Positions 1-8,649 of a stretch of DNA of 64,000 bases are shown here, one piece after another; position 1 is the stretch's first letter, and each line of letters starts with the position of its first letter. The notes under the pieces were generated by a model. It searched no databases. It was not told the origin of the DNA and worked only from the letters and a program-made list of their open reading frames with translations. This stretch comes from Thiocystis violacea (GTDB taxonomy: Bacteria; Pseudomonadota; Gammaproteobacteria; Chromatiales; Chromatiaceae). The translations under genes and the position numbers were made by a program. Location of the stretch: positions 1-64,000 of the forward strand of contig NZ_NRRG01000008.1 of assembly GCF_016583575.1 (NCBI RefSeq), written 5' to 3'.

Positions 1-11
1 GTGCGGGTGGG

Positions 12-130
12 GATGTTCCACGCCGGCGCACCGGGATGCTCCGCCAAGCGCTTGTTTATCCTAGTGCGTATCGGTCTGAATCGGGCCAAATCACGGTGAA
101 ACCAGGGCGCTGAGCGCGATGTTCCACGCC
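12..130. repeat. 13-bp direct repeat pair
   Basis: The 13-mer GATGTTCCACGCC occurs at 12-24 and again at 118-130, on the same strand, 106 bases apart. The flanks after the repeat are also similar (GGCGCA and CGGGCA). I see no gene here with confidence. The pair could be binding sites for a DNA-binding protein or remnants of a duplicated end of a mobile element; the sequence alone does not say which. Confidence 0.4.
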
Positions 131-356
131 CGGGCACGGCCAAGGCGACCGTCGGGTGGGTGCATCGATCCCGGGCGATCAGCTGTGATAGTTGTTGTTA
201 TCGTGCCTGATAGTAAGGGGCAAAAGCGTCACGAAATATTTTTAAAACGTTTTACGGTTTTCGATAATCAGAGGATGGGTCGCCGGTCGGGGGGCGCCGG
301 CGACGGGGGGCTGGACGGTGCCGGGCCGTGGCGCGAACCGAGGAGGTGAGGGTGGG

Positions 357-600
357 ATGAGTGCATATGGGCAGACGCGGCAGGCGGCCTGTCAGTTGGC
401 GGCCGACGGTGGCGGCGGTGCGTGCAGCCCTCGGTGGGCACGGGGGGCTGCAGGAGATCTCGGCCGGGGTCAACGACTGGATCGGCGAGGCGGCGTGCCG
501 CTTTCAATTACCGGTGCTGCCCGAGGCGCTGCAAAGCGGGGTGGTGACGCTCTGGGAGAGCGCTTGCGTGGAGGCGGCGCGCCGGGGGCGACGGAGTGAG
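357..600 (+). pseudogene. KfrA-like DNA-binding protein relic
   Basis: A start with MSAYGQTRQA opens at 357 behind a GAGGTGAGGG ribosome site, but its frame soon turns into low-complexity Gly/Ala sequence. The frame one base over, starting near 400, carries RPTVAAVRAALGG, then ISAGVNDWIGEAA and LPEALQSGVVTLWESACVEA. This resembles the N-terminal DNA-binding domain of KfrA-type plasmid and ICE proteins. The two halves join only through a frameshift around 400-420, and similarity stops near 600 with no long coiled coil following. I read it as a frameshifted, truncated relic. KfrA proteins normally bind DNA near their own promoter. The family assignment is from memory of the domain style and is tentative. 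Confidence 0.4.
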
Positions 601-689
601 GGAAGGGAACTCCACCACCGCCGCGAACGTCTCGGCACCGCTCAGGACGCCGACCGGGCCGGGCCGGGCGGGGTGGTCGCCAGCCCCGT

Positions 690-850
690 CGGGTCACCGG
701 CTAGACGGCGCCAACCGTAGAGGGTGTCACGGGGAATCCCGTACTCGCGCGCCAACACGGGTACGCTGACGGGATTGGGGGGAGCCTTTTGGCCAGGAGG
801 CTGGCTTTCAGTTCGTCCGAGTCGGTCTTCAAAATCCGTCGCCTCTTGGT
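690..850 (-). pseudogene. Transposase N-terminal relic (IS66/IS3 OrfA style)
   Basis: On the minus strand one frame reads TKRRRILKTDSDELKASLLAKRLPP and a second frame continues NPVSVPVLAREYGIPRDTLYGWRR. Together they resemble the helix-turn-helix start of small transposase subunits, which pair an LKA..LL..L stretch with a VSV..LAREYGI...LY.WRR motif. The frames switch exactly at a run of six G on the plus strand (777-782), so a one-base indel in a homopolymer broke the gene. Nothing after about 690 looks like the rest of a transposase. It may be an insertion sequence fragment that truncated the KfrA-like relic next to it. Confidence 0.4.
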
Positions 851-877
851 GCGTCCCGGTGCCGGCGCGTTTGCGCC

Positions 878-942
878 GCGCCCCTTGGGCGTCGCTGTCC
901 AGTCGCCCTACGGGCTCCTTCCCAGCGACGCCCAAGGGGCGC
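878..942. repeat. 20-bp perfect inverted repeat with inner hairpin
   Basis: The arms 878-897 and 923-942 are perfect reverse complements (left arm GCGCCCCTTGGGCGTCGCTG) around a 25-base loop, and the loop holds a smaller hairpin GCCC-TAC-GGGC. There is no T-run after it, so it is not a classical intrinsic terminator. Immediately downstream, 951-966 is AGGAC-TATAAT-GTCCT, a second small palindrome centred on a perfect -10-like hexamer. Confidence 0.7.
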
Positions 943-1414
943 TAGGCCCCAGGACTATAATGTCCTCATCCTCACACACATCCTCCCAAAGGGAGGCGAC
1001 TTCTATCCTGACACCGGGGGAAGGAATCAACGCCAAAGCCAGCCGTCAAAGCAGTCTATCTATAGGTACGCCGAAGACCACGAGAATCAACTAAAGCGCG
1101 AGTTCCAGGAACGACGAAGGTCGCTGTACGCTGATGATCGACATCCAGGACTGTCCGACTCGATATCCCCTCATACCACCATCCGCACCAGACCGGTGAT
1201 CACGCCGAAAATTCGTCAGTTGATCCGGAGACCTGGGGGCCGCGCCTCGTGGCGTTGGCCAGGCCCTTGGACCCCGGCGCGCCGGAGGATGAGCCACCCC
1301 GCCGAGGAGCTGTGACCACAACGGTAAAGTTCCGCATCACCGTTCTTCCTCGCCCCTCGGGCGCCAACATGCTGGCATAGGCCGATCTGTCGCCCATCCG
1401 TTGCCCGCGCGCCC
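943..1414. other. Intergenic region upstream of traI
   Basis: I find no convincing gene between the inverted repeat and traI. A plus-strand frame ending at the TAG of 1378-1380 reads VDPETWGPRLVALARPLDPG and could be the tail of a lost gene, but it has no recognisable partner upstream. The useful element here is the AACGGT...ACCGTT palindrome at 1320-1344. Confidence 0.5.
1320..1344. promoter_or_regulatory. Candidate transfer operator, copy 1 (upstream of traI)
   Basis: AACGGT and ACCGTT, perfect inverted hexamers, span 25 bases here and lie 70 bases before the traI start codon. Nearly the same arrangement occurs at 6638-6662 upstream of traL and at 61438-61463 upstream of mobI. Shared placement before three transfer operons suggests a binding site for a common regulator. 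This is inferred; no activator gene of the SetCD/AcaCD class is visible in the window. Confidence 0.5.
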
Positions 1415-3520
1415 ATGTCTAGCCTGATGACCCGTTGCCGAGCCGCCTGGTCCGTCTTTCGCGCCGATGACCTCGAAGGCTCCTCCAGCGGTCCTGACGC
1501 CTCGGGAGCGTCCAGCGAGCTTGACCCGGCGCCGGAGATCCCCCGCTATCCGCCCTTCCTCAAGGGTTTGCCGATTGCCTCCACGGCCCAGATCCTCGCC
1601 ACCCAGCGTCCCCTCGTTGCCAGTCTTCAGGACGCCCTGGCCTTTGGCGACGCGGATTTTCAAACGCTCGTCCTCCCCCTGGTCGAGCGCTACGCCGCCT
1701 TCGTTCATCTGCTGCCCGCCTCCGAAACCCATCACCATCGCGGCGCCGGCGGACTCTTCCGACATGGACTCGAGGTCGCCTTCCAGGCCGCCCGTGCCAG
1801 TCGCGGACGCCTCTTCGCCCTCGACCGTCTACCCGAGGAGCGGCGGATCCTCGAGCCCCGCTGGCATCTGGCGGCCGGCATCGCCGGGCTGCTGCACGAT
1901 GTCGGCAAGCCGGTGGCGGATCTTTCGGTCGTGGATCGGACCGGAACCCACCGCTGGCAACCGCTCGACGAGCCGCTGGCCGAGTGGGCCGGTGCGCACG
2001 GTGTCGACCGCTACTTCCTGCGCTGGCACAGCCAACGCGTCCATCACGGCCATGAGCTCTTCACCGCCGCCGTGCTGCCGCAGCTCATGACCCGGCCGGT
2101 GCGCCACTGGCTGATGGACCCCGATCCCCTGGTCTGGCTCACCCTGGGCCGGGTGCTGGCCGGGATGGACGACCAGGCGCTGCTCGGTGAGCTGATGCGC
2201 GAGGCCGATCGGGTCAGCGTCGCCCAGGATCTGCGCGAGAACCGCCTCGACCCGGACGCCCTCTCGCTTGGGGTACCGATCGAACGCTATCTGATCGATA
2301 CCATGCGCTCGCTGCTGCGCGACGGGACCTGGACGGTCAACACGCCCGGGGCGCGGGTGTGGATCTTTCCGCCCAACCAGGTGCATCTGGTCTGGCCCGC
2401 GTGCGCCGAGGCGCTCGTTCAGCGGCTCGCCAGCGAACGCATTCCGGGCATCCCGCGCGATCCGGACACCCTGGCGGACATCCTGATCGAGCGTCATCTG
2501 GCGCGGGTACGACCGCTGGGGGAGGGCGTGCCGGCGGCGCGCTACTGGCGTCTGGCTCCGGCCCTCCTGGCTCGAGAGCAGACGGTTGAGCTGAGCTTCC
2601 TGCGTTTGGCGAGCCCGGAGCTGCTGTTCTCGGGCGTGGTGCCGCCGGCTACGCCCTTGGTCACGACGGTTCCTGAGTCTGGCTTGGCGTCCGTCGTCGT
2701 GGCGGAAGCGGCGGATGTCGCACCAACCGTCACCTTGGTCTCCGCGACGGTCCCGGCGCTCGACTCCGGACAAGAAGCGGAAGGAGGGGCTCCAAAGGCC
2801 GGCGTGCCACGCCTCGCCGAGCTGGGTGGAAGCGCCACACTGGCCGAGCCCTCCGAGCGGGATCAGGCCCGCGATTGGCTAAGTCAACAGGGGCCGGCCG
2901 GAGACGTTCTGATCGCCCTGGCCGAGGCCTGTTCAAAGGATCGACTGACAACCGACGCCCGCCCAAGCCTGATTCAGGGCCAGCTCTTTCTGCCCTATCC
3001 GCAGGGGCTTGCCGGCTGGGACGTAGCCCCCGGAGAGATCCTTGAGACCTTCGTCGTCCGCGACTGGATCGAGCGTGATCCACTGCGGCCCATGCTCAAG
3101 GTCCGCGAGCATGACGGAGTCTCCGGCGTATGGCTGAGGCGGTCGGTCTCGCGCCGGTTGGTCGCTCTGGGACTGGGAGCCGACTCGGTCCCATCGCGTC
3201 CGCCGGAGACGATCCAGCCCCAATTGGTGGCCAACGAGGCCACCGACGGTGACGACCCGTCGAACCGGACCCGTGCGAAAGGCGTCCCCGCGACCCCCGC
3301 GACCGCGTACGCGCGGACCATCCGCCAACGTCTCCTCGCGCGCGATCCGACCCTGGGTCCAATCACCGAGCGCCCCGGCGCCCTCTCGATTCCCCTGCGT
3401 GGCCCCATCCTCGACGGCGCCCGTCGCGCCGGCGTCTCCGAGACCGCCCTGCGCCGTGCCCTTGAGCGCTTGCCGAACGCCCGTCCGGTTGAAAAAGGTA
3501 TTCTGACCCTTGGCCTATAA
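1415..3520 (+). CDS. traI: MobH-family relaxase TraI
   Basis: This 701-residue protein is the relaxase that nicks the origin of transfer and leads the strand into the recipient. The N-terminal TraI_2 domain is visible: a triple-His motif HHHR at residues 106-109 and an HD motif in LLHDVGKP at 161-162, followed by WHSQRVHHGHELF. These are the metal-binding signatures that separate MobH relaxases from the classical Tyr relaxases. The C-terminus (from about residue 630, ending PNARPVEKGILTLGL) matches the small C-terminal domain of the same family. The stretch between is Pro/Ala-rich and probably flexible. The gene heads an operon with traD, whose start lies inside the traI end. Length is typical of the SXT/IncA/C group. 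Family assignment is secure; the start at 1415 (ATG) is the first reasonable one. Confidence 0.9.
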   Translation: MSSLMTRCRAAWSVFRADDLEGSSSGPDASGASSELDPAPEIPRYPPFLKGLPIASTAQILATQRPLVASLQDALAFGDADFQTLVLPLVERYAAFVHLLPASETHHHRGAGGLFRHGLEVAFQAARASRGRLFALDRLPEERRILEPRWHLAAGIAGLLHDVGKPVADLSVVDRTGTHRWQPLDEPLAEWAGAHGVDRYFLRWHSQRVHHGHELFTAAVLPQLMTRPVRHWLMDPDPLVWLTLGRVLAGMDDQALLGELMREADRVSVAQDLRENRLDPDALSLGVPIERYLIDTMRSLLRDGTWTVNTPGARVWIFPPNQVHLVWPACAEALVQRLASERIPGIPRDPDTLADILIERHLARVRPLGEGVPAARYWRLAPALLAREQTVELSFLRLASPELLFSGVVPPATPLVTTVPESGLASVVVAEAADVAPTVTLVSATVPALDSGQEAEGGAPKAGVPRLAELGGSATLAEPSERDQARDWLSQQGPAGDVLIALAEACSKDRLTTDARPSLIQGQLFLPYPQGLAGWDVAPGEILETFVVRDWIERDPLRPMLKVREHDGVSGVWLRRSVSRRLVALGLGADSVPSRPPETIQPQLVANEATDGDDPSNRTRAKGVPATPATAYARTIRQRLLARDPTLGPITERPGALSIPLRGPILDGARRAGVSETALRRALERLPNARPVEKGILTLGL

Positions 3521-5375
3521 TCCCCCCTGGCGGCCCAACTTCGAGCGCGCGGCGCTCCTGACCTGGCTCGCGGTCGCGGCGCTGGCCGCCGCGCTACATC
3601 CGCTCTGGCCGTTGTCTCGGCGGCCCTTGCAACTGCTCGCGGTGCTGGCGATCCTGATGGGACTGCGCTGGTGGCCGGCCGCGCGACGTCACCGCCAGCG
3701 CCGGGCGCGTCTCGGCGGCCAGCCGCTGGCCTTTCTGGATCCCGAGCGGCTTCGCGCGCACGGCCAACGCCGCCCGGAGGATCTCTGGCTCGGCTGGGGC
3801 TTCGACTGGAACGCCGAGCACGCGCAACTCGCCCTGGAATTGATCCGCGTCGGTCCCGAGCGGATCGTGCCGCCCCATCCGGACCTCGGCGCGCACTGGC
3901 TGCACGGACTCAGCCCCCACGAGACCCCGGTGTGGCTGCCGGTCAGCCACAGCGCCGGCCATCTGCTGATCGTCGGCACCACCGGGTCCGGTAAGACCCG
4001 GCTGCTCGAACTGCTGGTCGCCCAGGCGGTGGAGCGCGGCGAGGCGGTGGTGATCCTCGATCCCAAGGGCGACCGGGATCTGCGGGCCTCGGCCCAGCGC
4101 GCCTGCGCACGCCGCGGCGAGTCCCAACGCTTCGTCAGCTTCCATCCCGCCTTTCCGGACCGCAGTCACCGCATCGATCCGCTCTACAGCTTCCATCGCG
4201 CCACCGAACTCGCCAGCCGCATCGCCGCCATCATGCCGAGCGTGAGCGGCAACGATCCCTTCAAGAGCTTCTCGCAGATGGCGCTCTCGCACGTCATCGG
4301 CGGCCTGCTGGCCGCTGGGGAACGGCCCAATCTGGTCAATCTGCGCCGTTATCTCGAAGGCGGGGTCGAGACCTTGGTGGTGCGGGTCCTCACGCGCTGG
4401 TTCGACGAGCGGATCCCCGGCTGGGAGGGCCGGGCGGCGCGCTACCTCGGCAAGGCCCACGACCCCACGGCCAAGGCGCGCGGCCTGGTGCGCTTCTATC
4501 AAGAGATCCGCACCCAGCACCCCTCCACCGTGATCGACGGGCTGGTCTCGCTGTTCGAGCACGACAAAGTACACTTCTCCAAGATGGTCGCGAGCCTCTT
4601 CCCCATCCTCAACATGCTCACCGCCGGGTCGCTCGGGCCGCTGCTGTCGCCCGACAGCGACGATCCGGAGGATCCGCGTCCGATCACCGCCATGGCGCGC
4701 ATCATCGAGCGCGCCCAGGTCGCCTACATCGGGCTGGATTCGCTCTCCGACGGCCTGGTCGGGGCGGCCATCGGTTCCATCCTCATCGCCGACCTGGCGG
4801 CCGTCGCCGGCGATCGCTACAACTACAGTGTCCAGCACCGTCCGGTGAACGTCTTCGTCGACGAGGCCGCCGAGTTGGTCAACGATCCCCTGATCCAGCT
4901 GCTCAACAAGGGGCGGGGGGCGGGACTGCGCCTGACCATCGCCACCCAAACCTTCGCCGACTTCGCCGCCCGCACCGGCAGTGCCGCCAAGGCGCGCCAG
5001 GTGCTCGGCAACCTCAATACGCTGATCGCCCTGCGGGTGCTCGACAGCGAGACCCAGGAGTACGTCACCGCCAGCCTGCCCAAGGTCCGTCTCAAGACCC
5101 TCACCCGCACCCAGGCAACCTCCACCCAGCGCAACCCCCTGCAACACTCGGGCAATGTCGGCGAGCAGCTCAAGGAGGAGGCGAGCGAGCTGTTCCAGCC
5201 GGCGCTTTTAGGGATGCTGCCTAACCTGCACTACATCGCCCGACTGGCGGGCGGGCGGATCGTCAAGGGGCGCCTGCCGATTCTGCGCGAGCGCCCGAGC
5301 GGTGCCGCGGCGCGGGTCGCGGGGCGTCAGGGGAGGGCGCTCGCGGACCTCCAACCGATGGCACCGGTCGACTGA
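3510..5375 (+). CDS. traD: Type IV coupling protein TraD
   Basis: TraD is the inner-membrane ATPase that links the relaxosome to the secretion channel and pumps DNA. Two hydrophobic segments (about residues 13-30 and 40-53) anchor it. The Walker A motif GTTGSGKT is at residues 156-163 and a Walker B-type VNVFVDEAAELV lies near residue 447, followed by the TIATQTFADFA sensor motif usual in coupling proteins. The start is TTG at 3510, overlapping the last 11 bases of traI, giving MAYNPPWRPNF; this overlap implies translational coupling. The 621-residue length fits the TraD proteins of SXT-like elements. The last 40 residues are basic and probably contact the relaxosome. Confidence 0.92.
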   Translation: MAYNPPWRPNFERAALLTWLAVAALAAALHPLWPLSRRPLQLLAVLAILMGLRWWPAARRHRQRRARLGGQPLAFLDPERLRAHGQRRPEDLWLGWGFDWNAEHAQLALELIRVGPERIVPPHPDLGAHWLHGLSPHETPVWLPVSHSAGHLLIVGTTGSGKTRLLELLVAQAVERGEAVVILDPKGDRDLRASAQRACARRGESQRFVSFHPAFPDRSHRIDPLYSFHRATELASRIAAIMPSVSGNDPFKSFSQMALSHVIGGLLAAGERPNLVNLRRYLEGGVETLVVRVLTRWFDERIPGWEGRAARYLGKAHDPTAKARGLVRFYQEIRTQHPSTVIDGLVSLFEHDKVHFSKMVASLFPILNMLTAGSLGPLLSPDSDDPEDPRPITAMARIIERAQVAYIGLDSLSDGLVGAAIGSILIADLAAVAGDRYNYSVQHRPVNVFVDEAAELVNDPLIQLLNKGRGAGLRLTIATQTFADFAARTGSAAKARQVLGNLNTLIALRVLDSETQEYVTASLPKVRLKTLTRTQATSTQRNPLQHSGNVGEQLKEEASELFQPALLGMLPNLHYIARLAGGRIVKGRLPILRERPSGAAARVAGRQGRALADLQPMAPVD

Positions 5376-5377
5376 CC

Positions 5378-6001
5378 ATGCCGGCTCCGGAGTCTGGTCC
5401 GGCGCGCGGCCCGGTCGGTGCGGGTGGCTTGGCGGTGCTGCTCCTGCTTCTGGTGAGCGTGCTCGTCGTCGCACTCTGGGTGCCGACCGTCTGGCTTGAG
5501 CAGGTCCAGGCTCTGGAGCCGAACTGGTACCGGCAGGGACTCGGCGACCGGAGCGCCGAGGCCGTGCTCGCATGGGCGCAACGCCCGTGCTCCGGGCACC
5601 TGGGCGCGCCGGACCCCTGGTTCGACCGCGCCGGGGCGGTCCGACTCGAGGGGATCGATCCGGCCTGGCTCGCCGAGCGCTCGCGGGCGATCCGTCTACT
5701 GGCCGAGCTGGCCTGTCGGCGCGCCGCGCTGCTGGCGGCCTGGGCACCGGCGCTCGTACTGCTGCTCGTCGCCGGTGTGCTCGAAGGACACTGGCGCTGG
5801 CGGATCCGTCAATTGGGCTTCGACTACCCGAGCCCGGTCGCCCGCCAGGCCAGTCGCACCGGTCTGGCCCTGGTGGTCGGACTCCTGCTGTTGGCCCTAT
5901 GGCTGCCGCTGCCCCTACACCCCTTCGTGATTCCCCTTCTGACCCTGATCGCCGTGCGCCTGATCGGCACCGGCATCGCCCATCTGCCCAAACAGCTGTG
6001 A
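5378..6001 (+). CDS. DUF4400 integrating-element membrane protein
   Basis: A 207-residue membrane protein begins two bases after traD, so it belongs to the traI-traD operon. It has one hydrophobic segment near the N-terminus (about residues 17-33), a central soluble stretch with GFDYPSP, and two hydrophobic segments at the C-terminus ending GIAHLPKQL. The layout and the position directly after traD match the DUF4400 proteins (called s043 in SXT) that always follow the coupling protein in this class of elements. Its biochemical role is not known; a partner of TraD at the membrane is the usual guess. Family recognition rests on context plus topology. Confidence 0.75.
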   Translation: MPAPESGPARGPVGAGGLAVLLLLLVSVLVVALWVPTVWLEQVQALEPNWYRQGLGDRSAEAVLAWAQRPCSGHLGAPDPWFDRAGAVRLEGIDPAWLAERSRAIRLLAELACRRAALLAAWAPALVLLLVAGVLEGHWRWRIRQLGFDYPSPVARQASRTGLALVVGLLLLALWLPLPLHPFVIPLLTLIAVRLIGTGIAHLPKQL

Positions 6002-6017
6002 GATCAACGCCACCGGA

Positions 6018-6509
6018 TCAATCCGACGACGATCGACTTGGCTCGGCTTCGATCCATTCGATCCAGGTCGCCGAAGGCGGTCCTTGCGGGATGTCCTCGA
6101 AGCCAGCGCCATCGGCGACGGCGAAGCGCGCCTGGCCGGCGGGATCGTTCGGCGGCGAGTCGGGGTTGAGATAAGCGACCCCGATCCAGCCCGGAACCAG
6201 ACGGTGAGGGATCCGCGACACCTCCAGGCCCCCGGGCCGAGCCTCCTTGGGCGCGGCCTCGGCGCGCACCAGGATGATGTCTCCCGGCTTTGCGCGAACG
6301 CTGGAGCGCAGCACCGAGATGACCTCCATGCGGTAGATCGCCTCCTCGCGCGCTCCAGCTCCCGGTCGAATCCGGGCCTCCAGCACACGCACCTCGAGCG
6401 CGGCGGCGGCCGCCGTCTTGGAGGCCGGTTGCGCCCAGGCGTGCGCGCACAGGAGCAGGAGGGCGGCGAAGACGGCGGGCGCGATTCGCCACGCATGAAC
6501 GCTAGACAT
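6018..6509 (-). CDS. Secreted protein of unknown function
   Basis: This 163-residue protein reads against the tra genes. The start at 6509 is preceded by GTGGAGGATCC, a good ribosome site at 8 bases; the longer GTG start at 6524 would place that site inside the gene. The first 25 residues form a signal peptide (basic start, hydrophobic core AVFAALLLLCAHA, then AWAQP cleavage region), so the product should be exported to the periplasm. The mature part is predicted as beta-rich (ALEVRVLEARIRPG, YRMEVISVLRS, GDIILVRAEA), with a PGWIGVAYLNPD stretch. No family is recognised. Its promoter region is shared with traL and contains the candidate operator at 6638-6662, so it may be co-regulated with transfer. 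Confidence 0.7.
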   Translation of the reverse strand: MSSVHAWRIAPAVFAALLLLCAHAWAQPASKTAAAAALEVRVLEARIRPGAGAREEAIYRMEVISVLRSSVRAKPGDIILVRAEAAPKEARPGGLEVSRIPHRLVPGWIGVAYLNPDSPPNDPAGQARFAVADGAGFEDIPQGPPSATWIEWIEAEPSRSSSD

Positions 6510-6637
6510 GACAGGATCCTCCACGAGTGGACGCGGTGTCCTTTAAGTCTAGCTCGGCGGCGGTGCGCCGGGAGGCGTCGGGAGCGATGCGAACCGCTAT
6601 CGGTCGGAGTCCGCGCGGTCGCGCCTCCCTGTCCGGA

Positions 6638-6662
6638 AACGGTTCTTGGGCGAATAACCGTT
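6638..6662. promoter_or_regulatory. Candidate transfer operator, copy 2 (upstream of traL)
   Basis: AACGGT and ACCGTT flank a 13-base spacer between the divergent minus-strand gene (start 6509) and traL (start 6741). The wider block, from CCTGTCCGGA at 6628 to GTTGGC after the palindrome, is nearly identical to the mobI copy at 61425-61470, 54.8 kb away. Such long identity between unrelated intergenic regions points to a selected site rather than chance. Confidence 0.6.
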
Positions 6663-6740
6663 GTTGGCTGACGCGAGGCGGGAAAGTCGGCATCGTGTCG
6701 CGCACCGAGCCCACTGTCCCGACCGAAGCGAGCGACCCCG

Positions 6741-7022
6741 ATGGCGACCCTGGAACTGCCCCGTCACATCGACGATCCGCCGAACCTGCTGTTCTGGCGC
6801 ATCGACGATGTCGCGCCCTTCTTCCTGGTATTGGCGATCGGCATCCTGGTCAATCGCCCGCTGCTGTTCATCCTGCTCGGGCTGGTGATCGTGCGCCTCT
6901 ACGGCCGCTTCCGCGAAAGCCGCGCCGACGGCTATGCGCTGCACGCGCTCTACTGGATCGGGCTGATACCGATGGGGCATCGCACCACGCCCAACCCCTT
7001 CGTGCGGCGCTATCTCCCATGA
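6741..7022 (+). CDS. traL: Conjugal transfer protein TraL
   Basis: TraL is a 93-residue inner-membrane protein of F-type secretion systems, equivalent to VirB3, needed for pilus assembly. The sequence opens with PRHIDDPPNLLFWRIDD, the characteristic TraL start, followed by two hydrophobic segments covering about residues 26-55. It begins the long pilus operon: its stop codon overlaps the start of traE by four bases (ATGA). The promoter should lie in 6510-6740, where the shared palindrome sits. Size and order (traL-traE-traK-traB) make this call secure. Confidence 0.92.
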   Translation: MATLELPRHIDDPPNLLFWRIDDVAPFFLVLAIGILVNRPLLFILLGLVIVRLYGRFRESRADGYALHALYWIGLIPMGHRTTPNPFVRRYLP

Positions 7023-7636
7023 CCCTGACCGGCTTTCGCCACACCTGGTCGCGCCTGGTGGCGGAAAACCGCTTTCACCGCGGGATCCTGATCGCGCTGC
7101 TGGCCACCAACCTGCTCACCCTCGGCGCGCTGCTGCAGGCCGAGCGCACCGTGGTGCTGGTGCCGCCGATCCTGGAGAGCCAGGTCAACGTGGCGCGCGC
7201 CGCCGCCAGCCAGGAGGTCAAGGAGGCCTGGGCGCTGTTCGTCACCGAACTGCTGGGCAATGTCACCCCGACCAATGCGCCCTTCCTGCGTCAGACCCTG
7301 GAGCCGCTGCTGAGTCCGGGTCTGCGCCGCGCCGTCGCCGGGATCCTCGACGAGCAGGTCGAAGCCCTCAAGCGCGACCGGGTGAGCGTGCGCTTCGCCC
7401 CCGAACTCGTCCAGTACGAGGCCGCCACCGACCGGGTGCGGGTGAGCGGGCAGCAGGTCATCACCGGCCCCGGTGCCGACCCGGTGACCCGACCCCGGAC
7501 CTACGAGGTGCAGGTCACCTTTCGCCACTACCGCCCACTGATCACGCACCTGGATGCCTATCCGAATGCGCGCGAGCGCCAGGGGCGCGGGGCGGATCCC
7601 ACCGACGACGGCGCCTCGACGGCGTCCGCTCAATGA
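7019..7636 (+). CDS. traE: Conjugal transfer protein TraE
   Basis: TraE is the VirB5/VirB8-like assembly component of F-type pili, anchored in the inner membrane with its bulk in the periplasm. The start ATG at 7019 overlaps the traL stop; the reading frame is open far upstream but that extension has no support. A single membrane segment spans about residues 20-40 (ILIALLATNLLTLGALLQ), followed by a 160-residue periplasmic domain. The pattern TVVLVPP after the membrane segment and TYEVQVTFRHYRPLI near the end are typical of TraE. The stop overlaps the next frame by four bases. Confidence 0.9.
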   Translation: MTLTGFRHTWSRLVAENRFHRGILIALLATNLLTLGALLQAERTVVLVPPILESQVNVARAAASQEVKEAWALFVTELLGNVTPTNAPFLRQTLEPLLSPGLRRAVAGILDEQVEALKRDRVSVRFAPELVQYEAATDRVRVSGQQVITGPGADPVTRPRTYEVQVTFRHYRPLITHLDAYPNARERQGRGADPTDDGASTASAQ

Positions 7637-7683
7637 CCACGCTCGGGCCGTCCATCCGCCCGCGGCGAAGGAGGATGGCCGAT

Positions 7684-8649
7684 ATGCCGCTCGCCCGCTT
7701 GACCGCCCCCCGCGCTCGATCGCCACGGCTCGCCTGGACCCTTGGGCTGCTCATCGCGGGCCTCGGCTCGGCCTTGGCCCAGCCCGAGGACATCGGCATC
7801 GAGCTGCCGCCGATCCCGGATGCGGTGCTCGCCGGCCAGCGGACGCTGGAGCCCGACGACTGGGGCGGGCGTTTCCGGCCCGTGAAGGCGGAGTCGCCGG
7901 CTCCGAGCCCGACCCACCTGGAGGTCGGCCCGGTGACGGTGGAGGCCACCATCGGCGTCAACCTCATCCTCGAGATCGCCATCGACCATTTGAACCGCAT
8001 TCTCACCCCCTTCCCGAATCCACAGGTGCGCACCGTCTCGGAGGCCAGCACCCATGTCGACGGCTCGGCCCTCTATGTCGCCACCGCGAGCGAGACGCCG
8101 GTGACCCTCTTCGTCAGCGAGGCGTCCGATCCCAATCAGGCCCTCTCCCTGACGCTCGCCCCAAGGCGCATCCCCCCGCGCGAGATCCGGCTGGTCCTGA
8201 CCGAGCCGCTCCCCAGCGCCTCGCCCGTCGCGGTTCCTTCCGCACCGGGTGGCGGCGCCGCGCCCGACTACGTCACGGCCCTCATCGAGGCCATGCGCGC
8301 CCTAGCCCGGGAGGAGATCCCTGAGGGTTACGGTCTGCGCGAGGCGCGGAGCCAGGAGACCGTGACCTGCCTCCAGCTCGGGCTCGAAACCCGCCGCGGT
8401 CAGGTTCTCGAAGGCGGCGATCTTTGGCTGGTGACGGCGCTCGCGCGCAACGCCACGGACGCCGAACTGGAGATCGAGGAGCCCGCCTGCCGTGCCGATC
8501 TCGACGGGGACACGGTCGCGGTGGCCGCCTGGCCGCAGGTCTGGCTGGCTCCGGGCGAGCAGGTGGAACTCTATGTGGCGGTGCGCCGTCCGACGCCGGA
8601 GGAGCGCCGCCCCGCACGGCCCTCGCTGCGGCGGGTGGGAGGCCGCTAG
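7684..8649 (+). CDS. traK: Outer-membrane channel protein TraK
   Basis: TraK is the VirB9-like secretin-family protein that forms the outer part of the conjugation channel with TraV and TraB. The start at 7684 is chosen because an AAGGAGG site lies nine bases upstream and the resulting 321-residue product begins with a clear signal peptide (LAWTLGLLIAGLGSALA, cleaved near AQP). The frame could also start at 7633, overlapping the traE stop. The periplasmic part carries the GVNLILEIAIDHLNRI region and a C-terminal domain rich in short beta strands, ending with a Pro/Arg tail. Position between traE and traB agrees. Confidence 0.88.
   Translation: MPLARLTAPRARSPRLAWTLGLLIAGLGSALAQPEDIGIELPPIPDAVLAGQRTLEPDDWGGRFRPVKAESPAPSPTHLEVGPVTVEATIGVNLILEIAIDHLNRILTPFPNPQVRTVSEASTHVDGSALYVATASETPVTLFVSEASDPNQALSLTLAPRRIPPREIRLVLTEPLPSASPVAVPSAPGGGAAPDYVTALIEAMRALAREEIPEGYGLREARSQETVTCLQLGLETRRGQVLEGGDLWLVTALARNATDAELEIEEPACRADLDGDTVAVAAWPQVWLAPGEQVELYVAVRRPTPEERRPARPSLRRVGGR

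Noticed and set aside
3594-5147. 517-residue open frame on the minus strand
   Set aside because: Antisense to traD with low-complexity Gly/Asp/Gln composition.
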